Shown: positions 44,878 through 58,032, counted from the first letter of the stretch. The stretch: 64,000 bases of DNA from Platanthera guangdongensis (GCA_039583875.1 CM077166.1:92068564-92132563), one strand, 5' to 3'. Notes: generated by a model not told the origin, from the sequence alone. Made by a program: numbers and translations.

Positions 44878-46480
44878 TGTCCATGAGCCAGTTGCAACTG
44901 AGAGAAAGACTCATTTTGAGTTTGTTGCCCACATAATTATCTCTAAAGTACTTGTTGATTTGGTTGAGGGGGAGGCTCAACATAAGCCCTCTGCCCAAGA
45001 GGACCTAGATGTTGCTGACGAGATAGTTTCTACTAAAGATGTGACAAGCACCAGAACAGCTCAGGAAGAGCTTGATGTTACAATAGAGGAGTCTCTGCAG
45101 AGATCGGATTGTGTTCTCAGGAGAAAAAGAAAAAGAAAGAGCAAAAAGTCCTACTCCTATATGTCTCTCCAGATGTAGAGTATGATGATTCACTCCAGAA
45201 TGTGACTTTGCATAGAGATGAAAAGGAAAAAGAAGCTGAAGTAGCATGCAGCTCTGGTCCTGTTGCTCATGAAGAACCATCTGGTTCTAATATTGAATAA
45301 ATGAGGTTTCTACGTGAACAGAGAAAATATTTTGAAAGCTATGTAGATAAGGTAGTAAAGGAAGTCAAGTTGGAATTATCTGACAATATGGATGCACTCA
45401 AAGCTAAAATGGATAATGTAAATTCATAGATCACCAACTGGTATATTAGGGCTGGAGGTGTTGTTGAGTAGAATCTCAAGGCCTTGAAGTCCTTAGATGA
45501 AATGATGGAAGCTCCTGTGCACAATATTCACGAGGTACATCAATACTTGGGGTTCATGAAAGATAATTTGGAAAGTGATGTCAGCTTATTACAAAATAAA
45601 ATTTCAGAAAGCCAAACTGAGATCATGAAAAAGTGTGCAAAAAATCGGGAATTTTCAAATCAAGATCTGACTACAAAGCTGGATGACTGCAAGGTAGAAA
45701 TTTCAGGAATATATTTAAGGAAGTCGGAAAGGGGGTGAAAATAGAAGTTGATCAAGCTCACTGGTTGTTAAATGAATTTCACAAAGCTCTTGGTCACCCA
45801 CCTTTTTGCCATCAGACCAACAATTTTTTGAGCAAGTGCAGTAGTTCAGTCCATCACAATATAAAGAAGAGCACTATGTGTCCCTAGAACAATATGATAA
45901 TGATTATGCTACAGTCATCTATTCCAACAAAGGCAAGGGGGAAATCACTGATGCTGATGAAGTTCTATCCATGAAGAAAAGACAAGGAGAAAATGAAAAA
46001 GGATACCAACTTTGAAAAATTGGAGCCCCAGTATAAAAATATCATCTTATCCACTCGTGAAGCCTACTGCAAGGAGGATAAGGACAGAGGTAAATTCTAT
46101 AGCTCAGAGGAGTATAAGAAGCATCAAGATACAAAAAAATAAAAAGAGGCTTCATTTCAAGAACCACAAGGATAAGTATGATGCTCCTCCAGCACCTCTC
46201 AGATGTTTTCGAAAGCCGTACAGTTACTTTGAGAGGTAAATGCAGAAGATAGAGGAAGAAGCTGAAGCAAGAGTAGCTAAGAGAGCCAAGAGAATAGAGG
46301 GTGCTAGTGATAAGGGAAAAGGACTAATGTAGTTTAATTTGATCGAAACATTTTCATTCTGTTAATATATGAAAATGTGGAATGTTATACATATCTATGT
46401 TCATATAAACATATTGTTTATATGACCTAAGTGTAGTTAAACTTTATTTGAGGTCCTGACTTCTTTAAATGTGGGGAGAT

Positions 46481-47484
46481 TATAGGAAAAATTGTCCATA
46501 ATGTTCATGATTTGAAGAAGTCCTCATAATGAAGATGAACATACTAGGTATATGATGTATGTGTTTAGTTTTGTTGTTTTCATGTATTATATAGTGCAAG
46601 GCTAGCATAGGGCTATACTTTGTGTCACCAGACATTCTTTTTCCAATATAATCCCTTATTGTGCAAAACACCATGTCGACTTAAGATCTAGACTATGTTA
46701 GACTTGTCATTCACTCATAATCATCATTATGTATGGCCCGCAAAGTTTGTTAGAGCAAAGGATCAAATTTCAGGAAGATAATAATTTGTCTAAGTAAAAT
46801 ATCGGTTATACATCTAGCTGATCAACTACACATCTTGTCGACCGTGTAGAAGAATTAGGACTAATCAGTAGAATGTTTCCTGAATGCAGGAATTCATCTA
46901 AGTAAAATATCGAGTAGACATTTAGTCGATCGCCTAAGAATGCCTTATACAAATTGACTAATTGCCTAGAAGATGCTATATAGACTAGAGGAATGCTGTA
47001 TAGTCCAGAAGAGTGTTGGAAAGGCCAAAAGAATGTTGTATCAGCTAGAAGCTTAGCATATCATATAACGTCCCATTTTGATCTAGAACCATTGTGCGTG
47101 TTTTGTGTCACCTTGGGTGGCTTAGGCCCGGTAGGAAAGTTTGAGAGGGAGAGAGAGCCCAAGGTCACAGGGGTGGCTGGTAGGTCCACACGGAATTAGA
47201 GAGAAATCCTAAGTAGACTCGACGAATCGTCGAGTGGTATCGACAAATTCGTGGAGTGGACTCGACGAACCCATCGAAAGGACTCGACGAACCCTTTAAA
47301 AGGACTTGACGAACCCATCGAATGGACTCAACGTGTTCGTCGAATGGACTCGACGAACTCGTCGAATGGAATCGACGAACTCGTCGAATGGACTCGACGA
47401 ACTCGTCGAATGGACTCGACGAACTCGTCGAAAGGACTCCATGAACCTGACGAGTGATCTCGACGAACCCGTCGAGAGTACTTG
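46481..47484 (+). repeat. LTR fragment of SIRE-like element 3
   Basis: Follows the polypurine tract with TATAGGAAAAATTG and shares position and layout with the LTR at 23661. It ends in a TCGACGA array and meets, head to head, the end of an oppositely oriented SIRE LTR at about 47485. The expected SIRE C-run end is absent, so the 3' part is missing. Confidence 0.6.
47214..47476. repeat. 22-bp tandem TCGACGA-AC-TCGTCGA array
   Basis: About a dozen units of GGACTCGACGAACTCGTCGAAT with substitutions. Each unit is itself an inverted repeat (CGACGA/TCGTCG). Inferred frames across it are repeat artefacts. Confidence 0.9.
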
Positions 47485-49715
47485 AAAGTTATTTAACTTT
47501 AGGTTAGCTAATCACCTAGAGAGGGTGAATAGGTGTTTGAGCTTTTAATAAATCATTTGTTATTTTCAAGTTGTTCTATATAGAGCTTGTCCTTAAATCC
47601 TGCAATTACAAATAAAAACAAGCACACACAGCAAACACCAGGATTTATAGTGGTTCCCCAATTGGGTACATCAACTTTCCCTCTCACCTATCCAACTTAT
47701 TTGTTGGACTCGGCACAAACTCCTCCACTTATGCTCCTCAGAGCTTACACCTCAGGCCCTCAGCCTTACACACAGATTCTTCTCAGAATCCAACTCAGAA
47801 CTACAAGGGTTCCTTCCTCAGAGCTCTGCAGAACTCCTACAGCTCAGTGATCCACTGATCACCTACCTCAGCCTTATTTCTAAGGCATATACTCAGGCTC
47901 TTCAGCCCTACAGCTTCAGGCACATGACCCTACTCTCAGAGTGCTGCAGCACTCCTACAATTCAGTACCCTTTCAGGTACCTACAACTCAGCCTCCTCCA
48001 AGGCCTACAATCTCAGTGACAAACTTGTCACCTACAACTTAGTGACTCTTCAGTCACTTACCTCAAGCACAAGGGCCTACACTCAGGCTGGGAGGATAAC
48101 CCTACCTCAAATCCACACTTGGATCCTACCTCAGAGAGAAACACTCTCCTACCTCAGGTACTTAAGCCCTATAGCTCAGATCTTCACTTGGATCCTACCT
48201 CAGTGACAAATTTATCACCTACCTCAGGCACAAAGTTCCATGTACTCAGATTCAGATCTACTGAATCATACATGAAATTTATACAGTAAGTTGAAGAAAA
48301 TAAAATAAATGACTCAGAGAAATATCTCTGAGTCAACTTTGCTGGACTGAGCAGAATTCAGTCCAGCTCACTTACTGTGGAAGGAAACAGCCTTCTTCTA
48401 TAGCTATCCCTTTTATTGTTGTACAGATGAGCAGCTTCCAACTTGCTGAAGAGATGAATCAGCTACATTGTTCTGAAGAGAATAAACTTGTTGAACTTTG
48501 AAGTGCTTTAGCTATCTCTCTTTGCCTTCAGGCTATCTTGGCTGGAATTTAGCTTTCAAGCTTGAATGGAAGAAAATGTCCAGCCGCCTCTTTTCAATTT
48601 TTCTTTTTCTGTGTTTGTTAACCCTAATCCCTTTACAGTTTTCTTTTTACATGCGTTGATTTGAATCAATGATGCAATAGAATGTGTGTCTACCAAGGAT
48701 TGGTGAGCGTCATCTCCATCAGAAAGGGACAAAACATCTTTCGGCATTGCAGCAGCTTTCCCGCAACGACTTCCTGCAATTTTAACTTTGACGACGTCAG
48801 CAGTGGTCATCAACATCTGGACGTAGAAAATGTTCAGAATTCCATCAAACATTGAGTGATGTTAAGACACTCAACGTCATCAGCCTTGGCTCTCAGCGCT
48901 TTTTGACTTAGGCATTTCTCTGTCTTTGTCTCAGCGGTTTTGTCTTAGCGGTCTCAGCAATTTTTCATTATTAGTTGAGACATGTCTTTGTCTCAGCGGT
49001 CTCAGCGGTTTTTGCTATTCACTGTCTCAGTGCTTCTTTCTTCATTAGAAACGTTGAGTGAACCTACTTTACTTAACGCTTCTGGACTTAGAAAAAATCC
49101 AGTCAGTATTGTCTCAGCTGTTTACCTCTTAACAGTCTCTGCGCTTCCTGCCTTATTAGAAGCGTTGAGTGAATCTGCTTCACTCAATGCTTATGGACTT
49201 GGAAATTTCCAGCCAATTTTGTCTTTGTTGTCTCAGCCGTCTCAACGCTGACTCAGCTGTCTCAGCGATCTCAACACCTTCATCTCAGCGGTCTCAGCGC
49301 TTTTGCCTTAGACAGATTTTTTGTTTTTAGCCGAGTTCGACGATCTGTGGGCTGAGCTCGACGAACTTTGATCTTCTCAGCGGTCTCAACGCTTTTTGGC
49401 TTAGTTGATTTTTTTTGGCTTTAGCATAACAAGTGTTGAGCTGAGTTCGATGATTTGTAAGCTGAGCTCGACGAACTTCAAGCTGAGCTCGACGAAAGTT
49501 GAAACCTGAACTCTTGTGCTTATCCCACTGAATGTTGAGTTGCGCTCGACGATCAGCGAGCTGAGTTCGACGAACTCTGAACTGAATTCGACGAAATTTG
49601 AGTTTACTGCCCAACTCATTTTCTTTACTTGTCCAACCATGGACTACCTGCATGCAAGAACTAGACGCATTTGACTTCTTACAAATATGGGATATTGGGA
49701 TCAATAGACCCAACA
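47485..49715 (-). repeat. 3' LTR of SIRE-like copia element 4
   Basis: On the minus strand it starts TGTTGGGTCTATTGATCCC just after the polypurine tract CAAATAGGGGGAGAT and ends near CTATTCACCCTCTCTAGG. Much of it is CTCAG-rich (47700-48250), with TCTCAGCGGTCTCAGCG repeats at 48900-49310 and TTCGACGAA repeats at 49330-49600. The outer boundary is approximate. Confidence 0.75.
48900..49600. repeat. CTCAGCGGT and GAGTTCGACGAACT arrays in SIRE LTR 4
   Basis: Two motif arrays in succession: GTCTCAGCGGT/GTCTCAGCGCT repeated on the plus strand, then GAGCTCGACGAACTT and GAGTTCGACGAACTC, an inverted-repeat motif with core TTCGACGAA. Confidence 0.8.
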
Positions 49716-50088
49716 ATCTCCCCCTATTTGAAGAAGTCAAAACAATACCGGTCATTGACAACAAAACATTTCATCATAATAAAATTTAACAGTAGTAGAG
49801 TGTGGAAGTGTTACCATTTCTCCAGCCTGTGGAGAATAACTTACTCCCCCTGGCATGTTGCCATCCTTACTGTTCCACTTGTCTGTACTTCTCAACCCTT
49901 GACTTCTTTCCTCCACCTTTTTGACTTCTGCAATAGGGAGCATACTGATAGGTTTTTCTCCCCCTATCTATCTCACTGTGACTGAAACTAGTTCAGCTGT
50001 TGGACTAGCTCCCCCTCAACAGTTGCACACTATCTTCAGTACCTGCCAAAATGAACAGTACAGCATATGGTAGAGGAGAGAATTGAAG
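49716..50088 (-). other. Short non-coding stretch between pol and 3' LTR, element 4
   Basis: Only about 370 bp, so element 4 lacks the extra ORF present in elements 1-3. It includes a polypurine tract next to the LTR and AGGGGGAGC-type runs. Confidence 0.6.
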
Positions 50089-52220
50089 CTACACAAGATT
50101 CAACATGCCCAATTCAAATTTGAAGGTGTTGAACTTGGCTTCATCTAGTGGCTTAGTGAAGATATCATCCACTTGCTTGTATGTGGAGACAAACTCAAGG
50201 GAGATGTCTTCCCTTTCCACATGTTCTCTAATAAAATGATACCTAATTTCTATATGCTTAGTCCTGCTATGGTAGACAGGATTCCTAGCTAGAGAAATTG
50301 CACTAGTAGAATCACAAAAGAGTGGAATTCTTCTTATCTGAACATTGTAGTCCTGAAGTTGATGTTAAATCCACAACAACTGAGCACAGCAGGTTCCAGC
50401 TGAAATATACTCTGACTCTGTTGTTGAGATTGCAACACTTGTCTGTTTCTTGCTGCACCAAGAGACAAGCCTTCCACTTAGAAATTGACAGGAGCCTGAA
50501 GTGCTCTTCTTGTCCTCCTTGCAGCCTGCAAAATCTGCATCAGAATATTCTGTTAGTTCAAATTCCCAACTCCTGGGTACCATAGGCCAAGATCTGGGGT
50601 TCCCTTAAGATATCTCAAGATTCTTTTCACAGCAGTATAGTGAGAGTTTTTAGGGCAGACCTGATACCTAGCACAGACACATGTTGCATACATAATGTCA
50701 AGCCTACTTGCAGTGAGGTAGAGAAGGGAGTCAACTATACCTCTATACAGAGTTTGATCAACAGGCTTCCCTGGATCATCTTTGCCTATAGGCATACTTG
50801 AGCTTATGGGAGTTCTTATGATGGAAGCATTCTCCATGTCATATTTCTTGATAATCTCCTTGGTGAATTTTGGCTGGGATATGGATAGACCATCATCAGT
50901 CTGTTTTACTTGGAGTCACAAGAAAAACTTCAATTGACCCATACTACTCATCTCAAACTTTTCATGCATATGTTTTGCAAACTTCATGCAGAGGTTGTCA
51001 TCAGTAGAGTCAAATATTATATCATCAACATAAATCTGGACTAGAATAATGTTGCCCTTAGATTCTCTAATGAATATGATCTTCTCTATCTCCCCCCTTA
51101 AGAGTTTATTCTCAATGAGGAAGGTAGACAATATCTCATACCATGCTCTTGGGGCTTGCTTGAGCCCATAAAGAGCTTTCCTAAGTCTATATACAACAGT
51201 AGGAGAGTTAGAATCAATAAAACTTGGAGGCTGCTCTACATAAACCTCTTCCTTCAAGTCTCCATTCAGGAAGGCTGACTTGACATCCATCTGGAATACC
51301 TTGAATCCCTAGAAGGCTGCAAATGCAAGGAACAGTCTGATTACTTCCAACCTTGCAACTGGGCAAATGTTTGATCATAATCAATCCCTTCTTCCTGTCT
51401 AAACCCTTTGGCCACCAGTCTGTATTTATTCTTGATTACACTGTCATTTTCATCAAGTTTATTTCTGAAAATACACTTAACTCCAATGACATTGTGTCCA
51501 TCTGGTCTGGGAACCAGCTTCTAGACCTTGCACCTTTTGAACTGGTTCAGTTCTTCCTGCATTGCACTAATCCAAAATTGGTCTTGGTTTGCTTCTTTAA
51601 ATTTATTAGGCTCTTCTTGTGACATGAAGCTGGAATGGAGTGCAGTGTTGAGACTCCTGCTTCTGGTCTGTACACCTTGGCTAGCCTCACCTATTATCTG
51701 CTCTTGAGGATGATCTCTAAGATATCTGACTGTTTGGGACAGTCTGACAGCTTCCTGTTGATTATCATTTTCTTCAGTAGGTTGGTATTCATTTCCAGCT
51801 TGACTTCCATTTGCTTCCCCTGGACAGCATCCCTCTCCACAATCTTCTTGCAAAGCTGGGTCTTTATCTTTGATGAAGAGCTTTTCCATCATGACTTCTG
51901 TTCCTGCAGAGCTAGGCGAAGAGCTTGACAGCTCACTGTCAATCATACATGACTCATCAAACACTACATAGACAGACTCTTCTATAACTTGATTTGTCAA
52001 GTTATAGACTCTATATGCCCTACTATTATTGATGCACCCAACAAATATCCCCTCATGGGATTTGGCAGCAAACTTAGTCAATTTTGACTTACCATTGTCT
52101 AGAATAAATCACTTGCAACCAAAGATCTTGAAATATGATATGTTGGTTTTTGCTCTTCAAGATCTCATATGGTGTCTTCTTGTGGCCTTGGTGATAGAAG
52201 CCCTATTGAGCAAATGACAT
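50089..52220 (-). pseudogene. Copia pol of SIRE-like element 4 (integrase end, RT, RNase H), degenerate
   Basis: In minus order: integrase C-terminal text (KTPYEIL near 52160; FVGCINNSRAYRVYN), an acidic linker, RT beginning near 51600 with [29 protein letters not shown] and [10 protein letters not shown], then RNase H (YSDADFAGCKEDKKSTSG; STTESEYISAG) and the end VDDIFTKPLDEAKF with a stop at 50089-50091. Several stops and frameshifts separate the pieces (near 50365, 50570, 50900, 51300 and 51520). The upstream integrase is cut at 52220 by the non-autonomous LTR element. The frame resumes for 22 bases at 58294-58315 before element D. Confidence 0.85.
52216..52220. repeat. Left target duplication GACAT of the non-autonomous LTR element
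   Basis: GACAT recurs at 58294-58298. Removing the element plus one copy restores the integrase reading through NNACHLLNRAS. Confidence 0.9.
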
Positions 52221-54119
52221 TGTTGAAACCGAAAAATCGGTCTCACGTGGAGTTCGACCCTTGGGGAAGGGGTGACCGCGCACCTACTACCCTCAAGCAA
52301 ACGATCTAGGCACAAGACTAGGAACACAAGGGACAGACCCAAGGTCTCAGCGTGGAGGACCCGCCGCATACCGGAAGACTAACTAACTCTTTCCCCTCCC
52401 AAGCCAAGGGCTGAGCTAAGGCACCTTCGGAGGGCTCTCTTGGCCGACCGGAACATCCAAGGAGGATCTCGAGATCCACTCCCAAACTAGAGGTGCCACC
52501 TCGGGTCTATACAAAATGCTCCCCGCCTGGTACTGCAACACCTGTACGTCAACGTCTCGACGAGCGGCGGCCAACTAGTCATCGGTCGGCCAACATAAGC
52601 GGACCAAACATATTGCGCACACCCCCTTTTTGGGGCTCGTGGCGCGCATTCCCTGCAAGCGGCTAAACAAACAACTTCCTCGGAGTCTTCTCCGGGAACC
52701 CCAGAACATCACCAATCCGGCTCACACGTCCGGATGGGCTTCTCACAGCATGCCTAAACCCGTACTCACGTTTCCGGGTACTAATGCAATTAACTGCGGG
52801 GACGTACACGTCAACCCGTCGGGGAGCTCCCTTCCCCCCACCCGTTGGTGGAGAGGGGCTTCCATGCAAATATGTAAACTGAAGGCTTCACCTGCCCGAG
52901 TTGAAACATCGTTACCCTTGTCGCGTGCTTGGCGGCGGGGGCGGGAGAGGAGCTCCGGGTCGATTCTGCTGCGTGCGGCCGCGTCGGTGGTCGGTCTCCA
53001 CTCCAGGCCGAGCCTTGCTCCAGGCCGAGTCTCGCTCCAGGCCGAGCCTCGCTCCAGGCCGAGCCTCGCTCCAGGCCGAGCCTCGCTCCAGGCCGAGCCT
53101 CGCTCCAGACCGAGCCTCGCTCCAGGCCGAGTCTCGCTCCAGGCCGACCGTGCTCCAAGTGGCATCAAAGAAGTCGATCCCGGCCTCCACGACTTTAGGC
53201 GGCGTTGGGCTGCCCGTGTTGGCCGACGGGAGAAAGAAAGGGGGCGGCGTCGGGCTGTCCCAGTTCGCCGACTGGAGAGAGAAAAGTGCAGGGCTCGGCA
53301 TGCCCTTGTTGGCCGACTGGAGAGAGGAAGGGGGCCTGCTTCGGGCTGCCCCTCTTGGCCGACGGGAGAGAGAAAGGTGGCCGACGTCGGGCTGCCCCTG
53401 CTGGCCGGCGGGAGAGATAAAGGTGGCCGGCGTCGGGCTGCCCCTGCTGGCCGGCGGGAGAAAAAAAAAAGGGCCGGGGTTGCGCGGCTCCAGGCAGAGA
53501 GAGGGAGAGAGGGGCGGTGGTAGAGGGGCGGCTCCTCCTTGCTGGTGGGTGGCCGGAGGGGGAGACGGCGGCGGGTGGTTCCTGCTGCTCCCGGCCGAGA
53601 ATCAGAGAAGAGGGGGCGGCGGCGGCGCTGCTTTGCCGGCGACGGGAGAGGGGCGGGGAGTGGCGGCCGTGCCCTATTTTCCTCTCTTTCTCCCCTTGCT
53701 GCCCTACCCGAGCCCCAGCATCTCCCCTGCTTTTATTATTTTTTTTCTTCTCCTGCTGTCGTCGTGCCCCCAGCCCCCCTCCTGCTTCTATTATTTTTTA
53801 TTTCTCCTGCCCCCATCCGCCTATATCACCCTCCCCCTCCATTCTCATAACCTATACATATAATATAGATATATATATATATATATATATAATAATAATA
53901 TATCTATATATTATAATATATATATTATATAATATAATATAATATATAAATTTATATATATATATATATATAAATTCTAAGTCTGAGAGCACAAGATCTC
54001 CGCACGCACGCACGAGTACCCACACGTCCTCGAACGGGACGACACCAAAACGTCACCCATAACACGGCCTAGGCTGATATTTGGGGAGGGTCTCACTCGC
54101 CCGGCTACGGGGTTGTACA
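52221..54119 (-). repeat. LTR 1 (3') of the non-autonomous element
   Basis: 1.90 kb, GC-rich in the middle with a 17-bp array and a later 50-bp class of degenerate units (GGGCTGCCC...GGCCGACGGGAGAG), then a TA-rich tract at 53860-53970. The Arg/Pro/Gly-rich open frames here are repeat artefacts. Confidence 0.9.
53010..53155. repeat. 17-bp GGCCGAGCCTCGCTCCA tandem array
   Basis: About nine units, with a matching array in the other LTR at 57184-57328. Confidence 0.92.
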
Positions 54120-56400
54120 CAATCCCCGCTCTTTTCGAGCTTGGCACAAGCTCAGAAAGAATCATTCCAACCCAACGTATCCGGCGAGTGGGAGCCGACC
54201 CAAAAAAAAATTTCGAGGGAAACTGAAATCTGCGCTTGGAGCATCGATCTCTCCACGCCTTTCTGATCTTTTGAATCGCTCGATACCCTTTGGCTCACTG
54301 CTATCGAATTGCCCTTATACCATTACTTACAACAAGTACATAATTTCTCGTGATATCGTGAAACAACAAAGCCGTATCCTCTGGTACACGCTGAGCTAAT
54401 CCTTTCCCCCCAGGTGTGCCTACACCATGCCAGCTAATGAGAGCCTGACAGCGAGTCCACCCGGGCCGAGCAGCACTCGGGTCCCTTACCCCCCAGGTGT
54501 GCCTACAGCCCTGCCAGCTAGTGGAAGCCTGACAGCGAGTCTACCCGGGGCCGAGCATCACTCGGGGTCCTGCGAAAAACTCTCCAAGAACCAACCTTTT
54601 CCCCAGGTGTGCCTACAGCCCTGCCAGCTAATGAGAGCCTGACGGCGAGTCTACCCGGGGTCCACTACTACCGCCATCGAGTGACTTCCGGCCCTGCCAG
54701 CTAGGTGAGAGCCTGACAGCGGGATCTGCTCGAGGCCCACGGATGACACCGAGTGACGTTCGGCCCTGCCAGCTAGGTGAGAGCCTGACAGCGGGATCTT
54801 CTCGAGGCCTACGGATGACACCGAGTGACGTCCGGCCCTGCCAGCTAGGTGAGAGACTGGCAGCGGGATCTGCTCGGGGTCCAAAACAACCGCCATCGAG
54901 TGACTTCCGGCCCTGCCAGCTAGGTGAGAGCCTGACAGCGGGATCTTCTCGAGGCCTACGGATGACACCGAGTGACGTCCGGCCCTGCCAGCTAGGTGAG
55001 AGCCTGACAGCGGGATCTGCTCGGGGTCCAAAACAACCGCCATCGAGTGACTTCCGGCCCTGCCAGCTAGGTGAGAGCCTGACAGCGGGATCTTCTCGAG
55101 GCCTACGGATGACACCGAGTGACGTCGGCCCTGCCAGCTAGGTGAGAGCCTGGCAGCGGGATCTGCTCGGGGTCCAAAACAACCGCCATCGAGTGACTTC
55201 CGGCCCTGCCAGCTAGGTGAGAGCCTGACAGCGGGATCTTCTCGAGGCCTACGGATGACACCGAGTGACGTCCGGCCCTGCCAGCTAGGTGAGAGCCTGG
55301 CAGCGGGATCTGCTCGGGGTCCAAAACTACTCGACTTGATTTTGCTCGAGATGGAGACATCCTATTTACTTAAGAGGTGCTGGAGAGTTAATTGCACCGA
55401 TGCTTTTACAAATGGAGAACACATTCTATACATAAGAAAGACGATCTGGAAGTCGTCAAATCGGGAAGCTGGCGTCTGAGTCTGTTCCTAATAATTCCTC
55501 CAATCGGACGAGAGATGCAATCGGGGAGACATAGGCCGACGTGCAAGGGGGGAGCTGATCTCGGCCGTCAGTGCAGAGGCTCGGTCTTACAATAGCGCTT
55601 AGAGTCCCGAGGCATCGTCCCATCATCCGAATTGGGCTATTTAGAAGGAACAGGTTGGACGTTTCGTATCCTGATCTAATGACAAAGATCACTTTCCGCC
55701 ATGTCACATGTGATTGCTTGAGAGATCGGCCCTTTATCAAATCTGGGAGATTAGCGTCTAGGCTCATTCCTGATAATTCCTCTAGTCGGAGAGAGGTGCG
55801 ATCGGGGGGACATAGGCCGACGTGCAAGGGGGGAGCTGATCTCGGCCGTCAGTGCAGAGGCTCGGTCTTACAATAGCGCTTAAAGTCCCGCAGCACCGTC
55901 CCATCGTCCGAACTAGGCTATTTAAAAGGAACGGGTTGGACGCTTGGCTTCGGAGTCGATCGTGAGGCTAACCCTTGAAGCACTCAGAAGCTCGAGGCGA
56001 ATCGGTAATAAAGAAAAAACTTGACCGCTACTGAATTACAAGGAAGAGATAACATATTACCGCTAGGGAGGGAACCCTTTCCGGTCACCCCGGCTCCTAA
56101 TGCCTCTCAGCTGCTCTCTTACTTGATCTTGAAGACAATAACCTCCAGGCTTCTCGTTGATGTAATAAGTGGGGACACACGGGTTATCACGGGTAGAAGC
56201 GCTTCAAATAGGTGCAAATCTTACTTCGAATGCTATGAGATTCCAACAACATCTATAGGATGGGCCGACTCCGGGTATGAAGACCTTCCACACAAAGTGT
56301 CAGCGCACGACCCTGGTCGTCACCTGGTTCCACTTCTATTGCCATGATGTTCGTCTGAGTTCTTCTGTGCTGGTCACTCTCCACGCTCACCGCACCAAAA
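54120..56400 (-). other. Non-coding interior of the LARD-like element
   Basis: Contains the 72/75-bp minisatellite (54420-55330), a diverged 281-bp duplication (about 55454-55660 and 55735-55943, sharing CATAGGCCGACGTGC) and other unassigned sequence. I see no gag, pol or other domain in any frame. Confidence 0.75.
54420..55330. repeat. Minisatellite of alternating 72- and 75-bp units
   Basis: The block CCCTGCCAGCTAGGTGAG recurs at 54692, 54764, 54836, 54911, 54983, 55058, 55129, 55204 and 55276. Units end in GAGGCCTACGGATGACACC (72 bp) or GGGTCCAAAACAACCGCC (75 bp) and alternate, giving a higher-order unit of about 147 bp. More diverged units lie at 54420-54690. Both-strand open frames arise because unit lengths are multiples of three. 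Confidence 0.93.
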
Positions 56401-58032
56401 TGTTGAAACCGAAAAATCGGTCTCACGTGGAGTTCGACCCTTGGGAAGGGGTGACCGCGCACCTACTACCCTCAAGCAAACGATCTAGGCACAAGACTAG
56501 GAACACAAGGGACAGACCCAAGGTCTCAGCGTGGAGGACCCGCCGCATACCCGGAAGACTAACTAACTCTTCCCTCCCAAGCCAAGGGCTGAGCTAAGGC
56601 ACCTTCGGAGGGCTCTCTTGGCCGACCGGAACATCCAAGGAGGATCTCGAGATCCACTCCCAAACTAGAGGTGCCACCTCGGGTCTATACAAAATGCTCC
56701 CCGCCGGTACTGCAACACCTGTACGTCAAACGTCTCGACGAGCGGCGGCCAACTAGTCATCGTTTCGGCCAACATAAGCGGACCAAACATATTGCGCACA
56801 CCCCCTTTTTGGGGCTCGTGGCGCGCATTCCCTGCAAGCGGCTAAACAAACAACTTCCTCGGTCTTCTCCGGGAACCCCAGAACATCACCAATCCGGCTC
56901 ACACGTCCGGATGGGCTTCTCACAGCATGCCTAAACCCGTACTCACGTTTCCGGGTACTAATGCAATTAACTGCGGGGACGTACACGTCAACCCGTCGGG
57001 GAGCTCCCTTCCCCCACCCGTTGGTGGAGAGGGGCTTCCATGCAAATATGTAAACTGAAGGCTTCACCTGCCCGAGTTGAAACATCGTTACCCTTGTCGC
57101 GTGCTTGGCGGCGGGGCGGGAGAGGAGCTCCGGGTCGATTCTGCTGCGTGCGGGCCGCGTCGGTGGTCGGTCTCCACTCCAGGGCCGAGCCTTGCTCCAG
57201 GCCGAGTCTCGCTCCAGGCCGAGCCTCGCTCCAGGCCGAGCCTCGCTCCAGCCGAGCCTCGCTCCAGGCCGAGCCTCGCTCCAGACCGAGCCTCGCTCCA
57301 GGCCGAGTTCTCGCTCCAGGCCGACCGTGCTCCAAGTGGCATCAAAGAAGTCGATCCCGGCCTCCACGACTTTAGGCGGCGTTGGGCTGCCCGTGTTGGC
57401 CGACGGGAGAAAGAAGGGGGCGGCGTCGGGCTGTCCCAGTTCGCCGACTGGAGAGAGAAAAGTGCAGGGCTCGGCATGCCCTTGTTGGCCGACTGGAGAG
57501 AGGAAGGGGGCCTGCTTCGGGCTGCCCCTCTTGGCCGACGGGAGAGAGAAAGGTGGCCGACGTCGGGCTGCCCCTGCTGGCCGGCGGGAGAGATAAAAGG
57601 TGGCCGGCGTCGGGCTGCCCTGCTGGCCGGCGGGAGAAAAAAAAAAGGGCCGGGGTTGCGCGGCTCCAGGCAGAGAGAGGGAGAGAGGGGCGGTGGTAGA
57701 GGGGCGGCTCCTCCTTGCTGCGTGGGTGGCCGGAGGGGGAGACGGCGGCGGGTGGTTCCTGCTGCTCCCGGCCGAGAATCAGAGAAGAGGGGGCGGCGGC
57801 GGCGCTGCTTTGCCGCGACGGGAGAGGGGCGGGGAGTGGCGGCCGTGCCCTATTTTCCTCTCTTTCTCCCCTTGCTGCCCTACCCGAGCCCCAGCATCTC
57901 CCCTGCTTTTATTTATTTTTTTCTTCTCCTGCTGTCGTCGTGCCCCCAGCCCCCCTCCTGCTTCTATTTATTTTTTATTTCTCCTGCCCCCATCCGCCTA
58001 TATCACCCCTCCCCCTCCATTCTCATAACCTA

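Larger units (their letters stand above)
43057..46332 (+). pseudogene. Extra ORF of SIRE-like element 3, with two nested insertions
   Basis: The frame begins MSPKKTYEKFNVCSELVWGG and is a diverged relative of the ORF at 21088. A TRIM interrupts it at 43241-43573. It resumes with QAFQLCECLKMPNG, KLKTDIIGKVLICKPGSY, FDIMTRIIL and GRILSLYLYKF, which parallel the residues near 21412-21700. A hAT element interrupts at 44375-44877, and excising it in silico leaves the local frame open. Later parts (LREQRKYFESYVDKVV near 45310; RKPYSYFER near 46210) match the C-terminal part of the first copy. Many stops. Polypurine tract AAATGTGGGGAGAT follows at 46467-46480. Confidence 0.6.

Noticed and set aside
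52630..53942. Several 100-320-residue Arg/Pro/Gly-rich open frames, also at 57040-58090.
   Set aside because: They run through 17-bp and 50-bp tandem repeats in LTRs, exist on both strands, and are disrupted differently in the two LTR copies.
54651..55360. Repetitive open frames on both strands (GSHLAGRAG and PCQLGESLTAG repeats).
   Set aside because: The minisatellite units are 72 and 75 bp, multiples of three, so any stop-free frame stays open. There is no codon or domain evidence.
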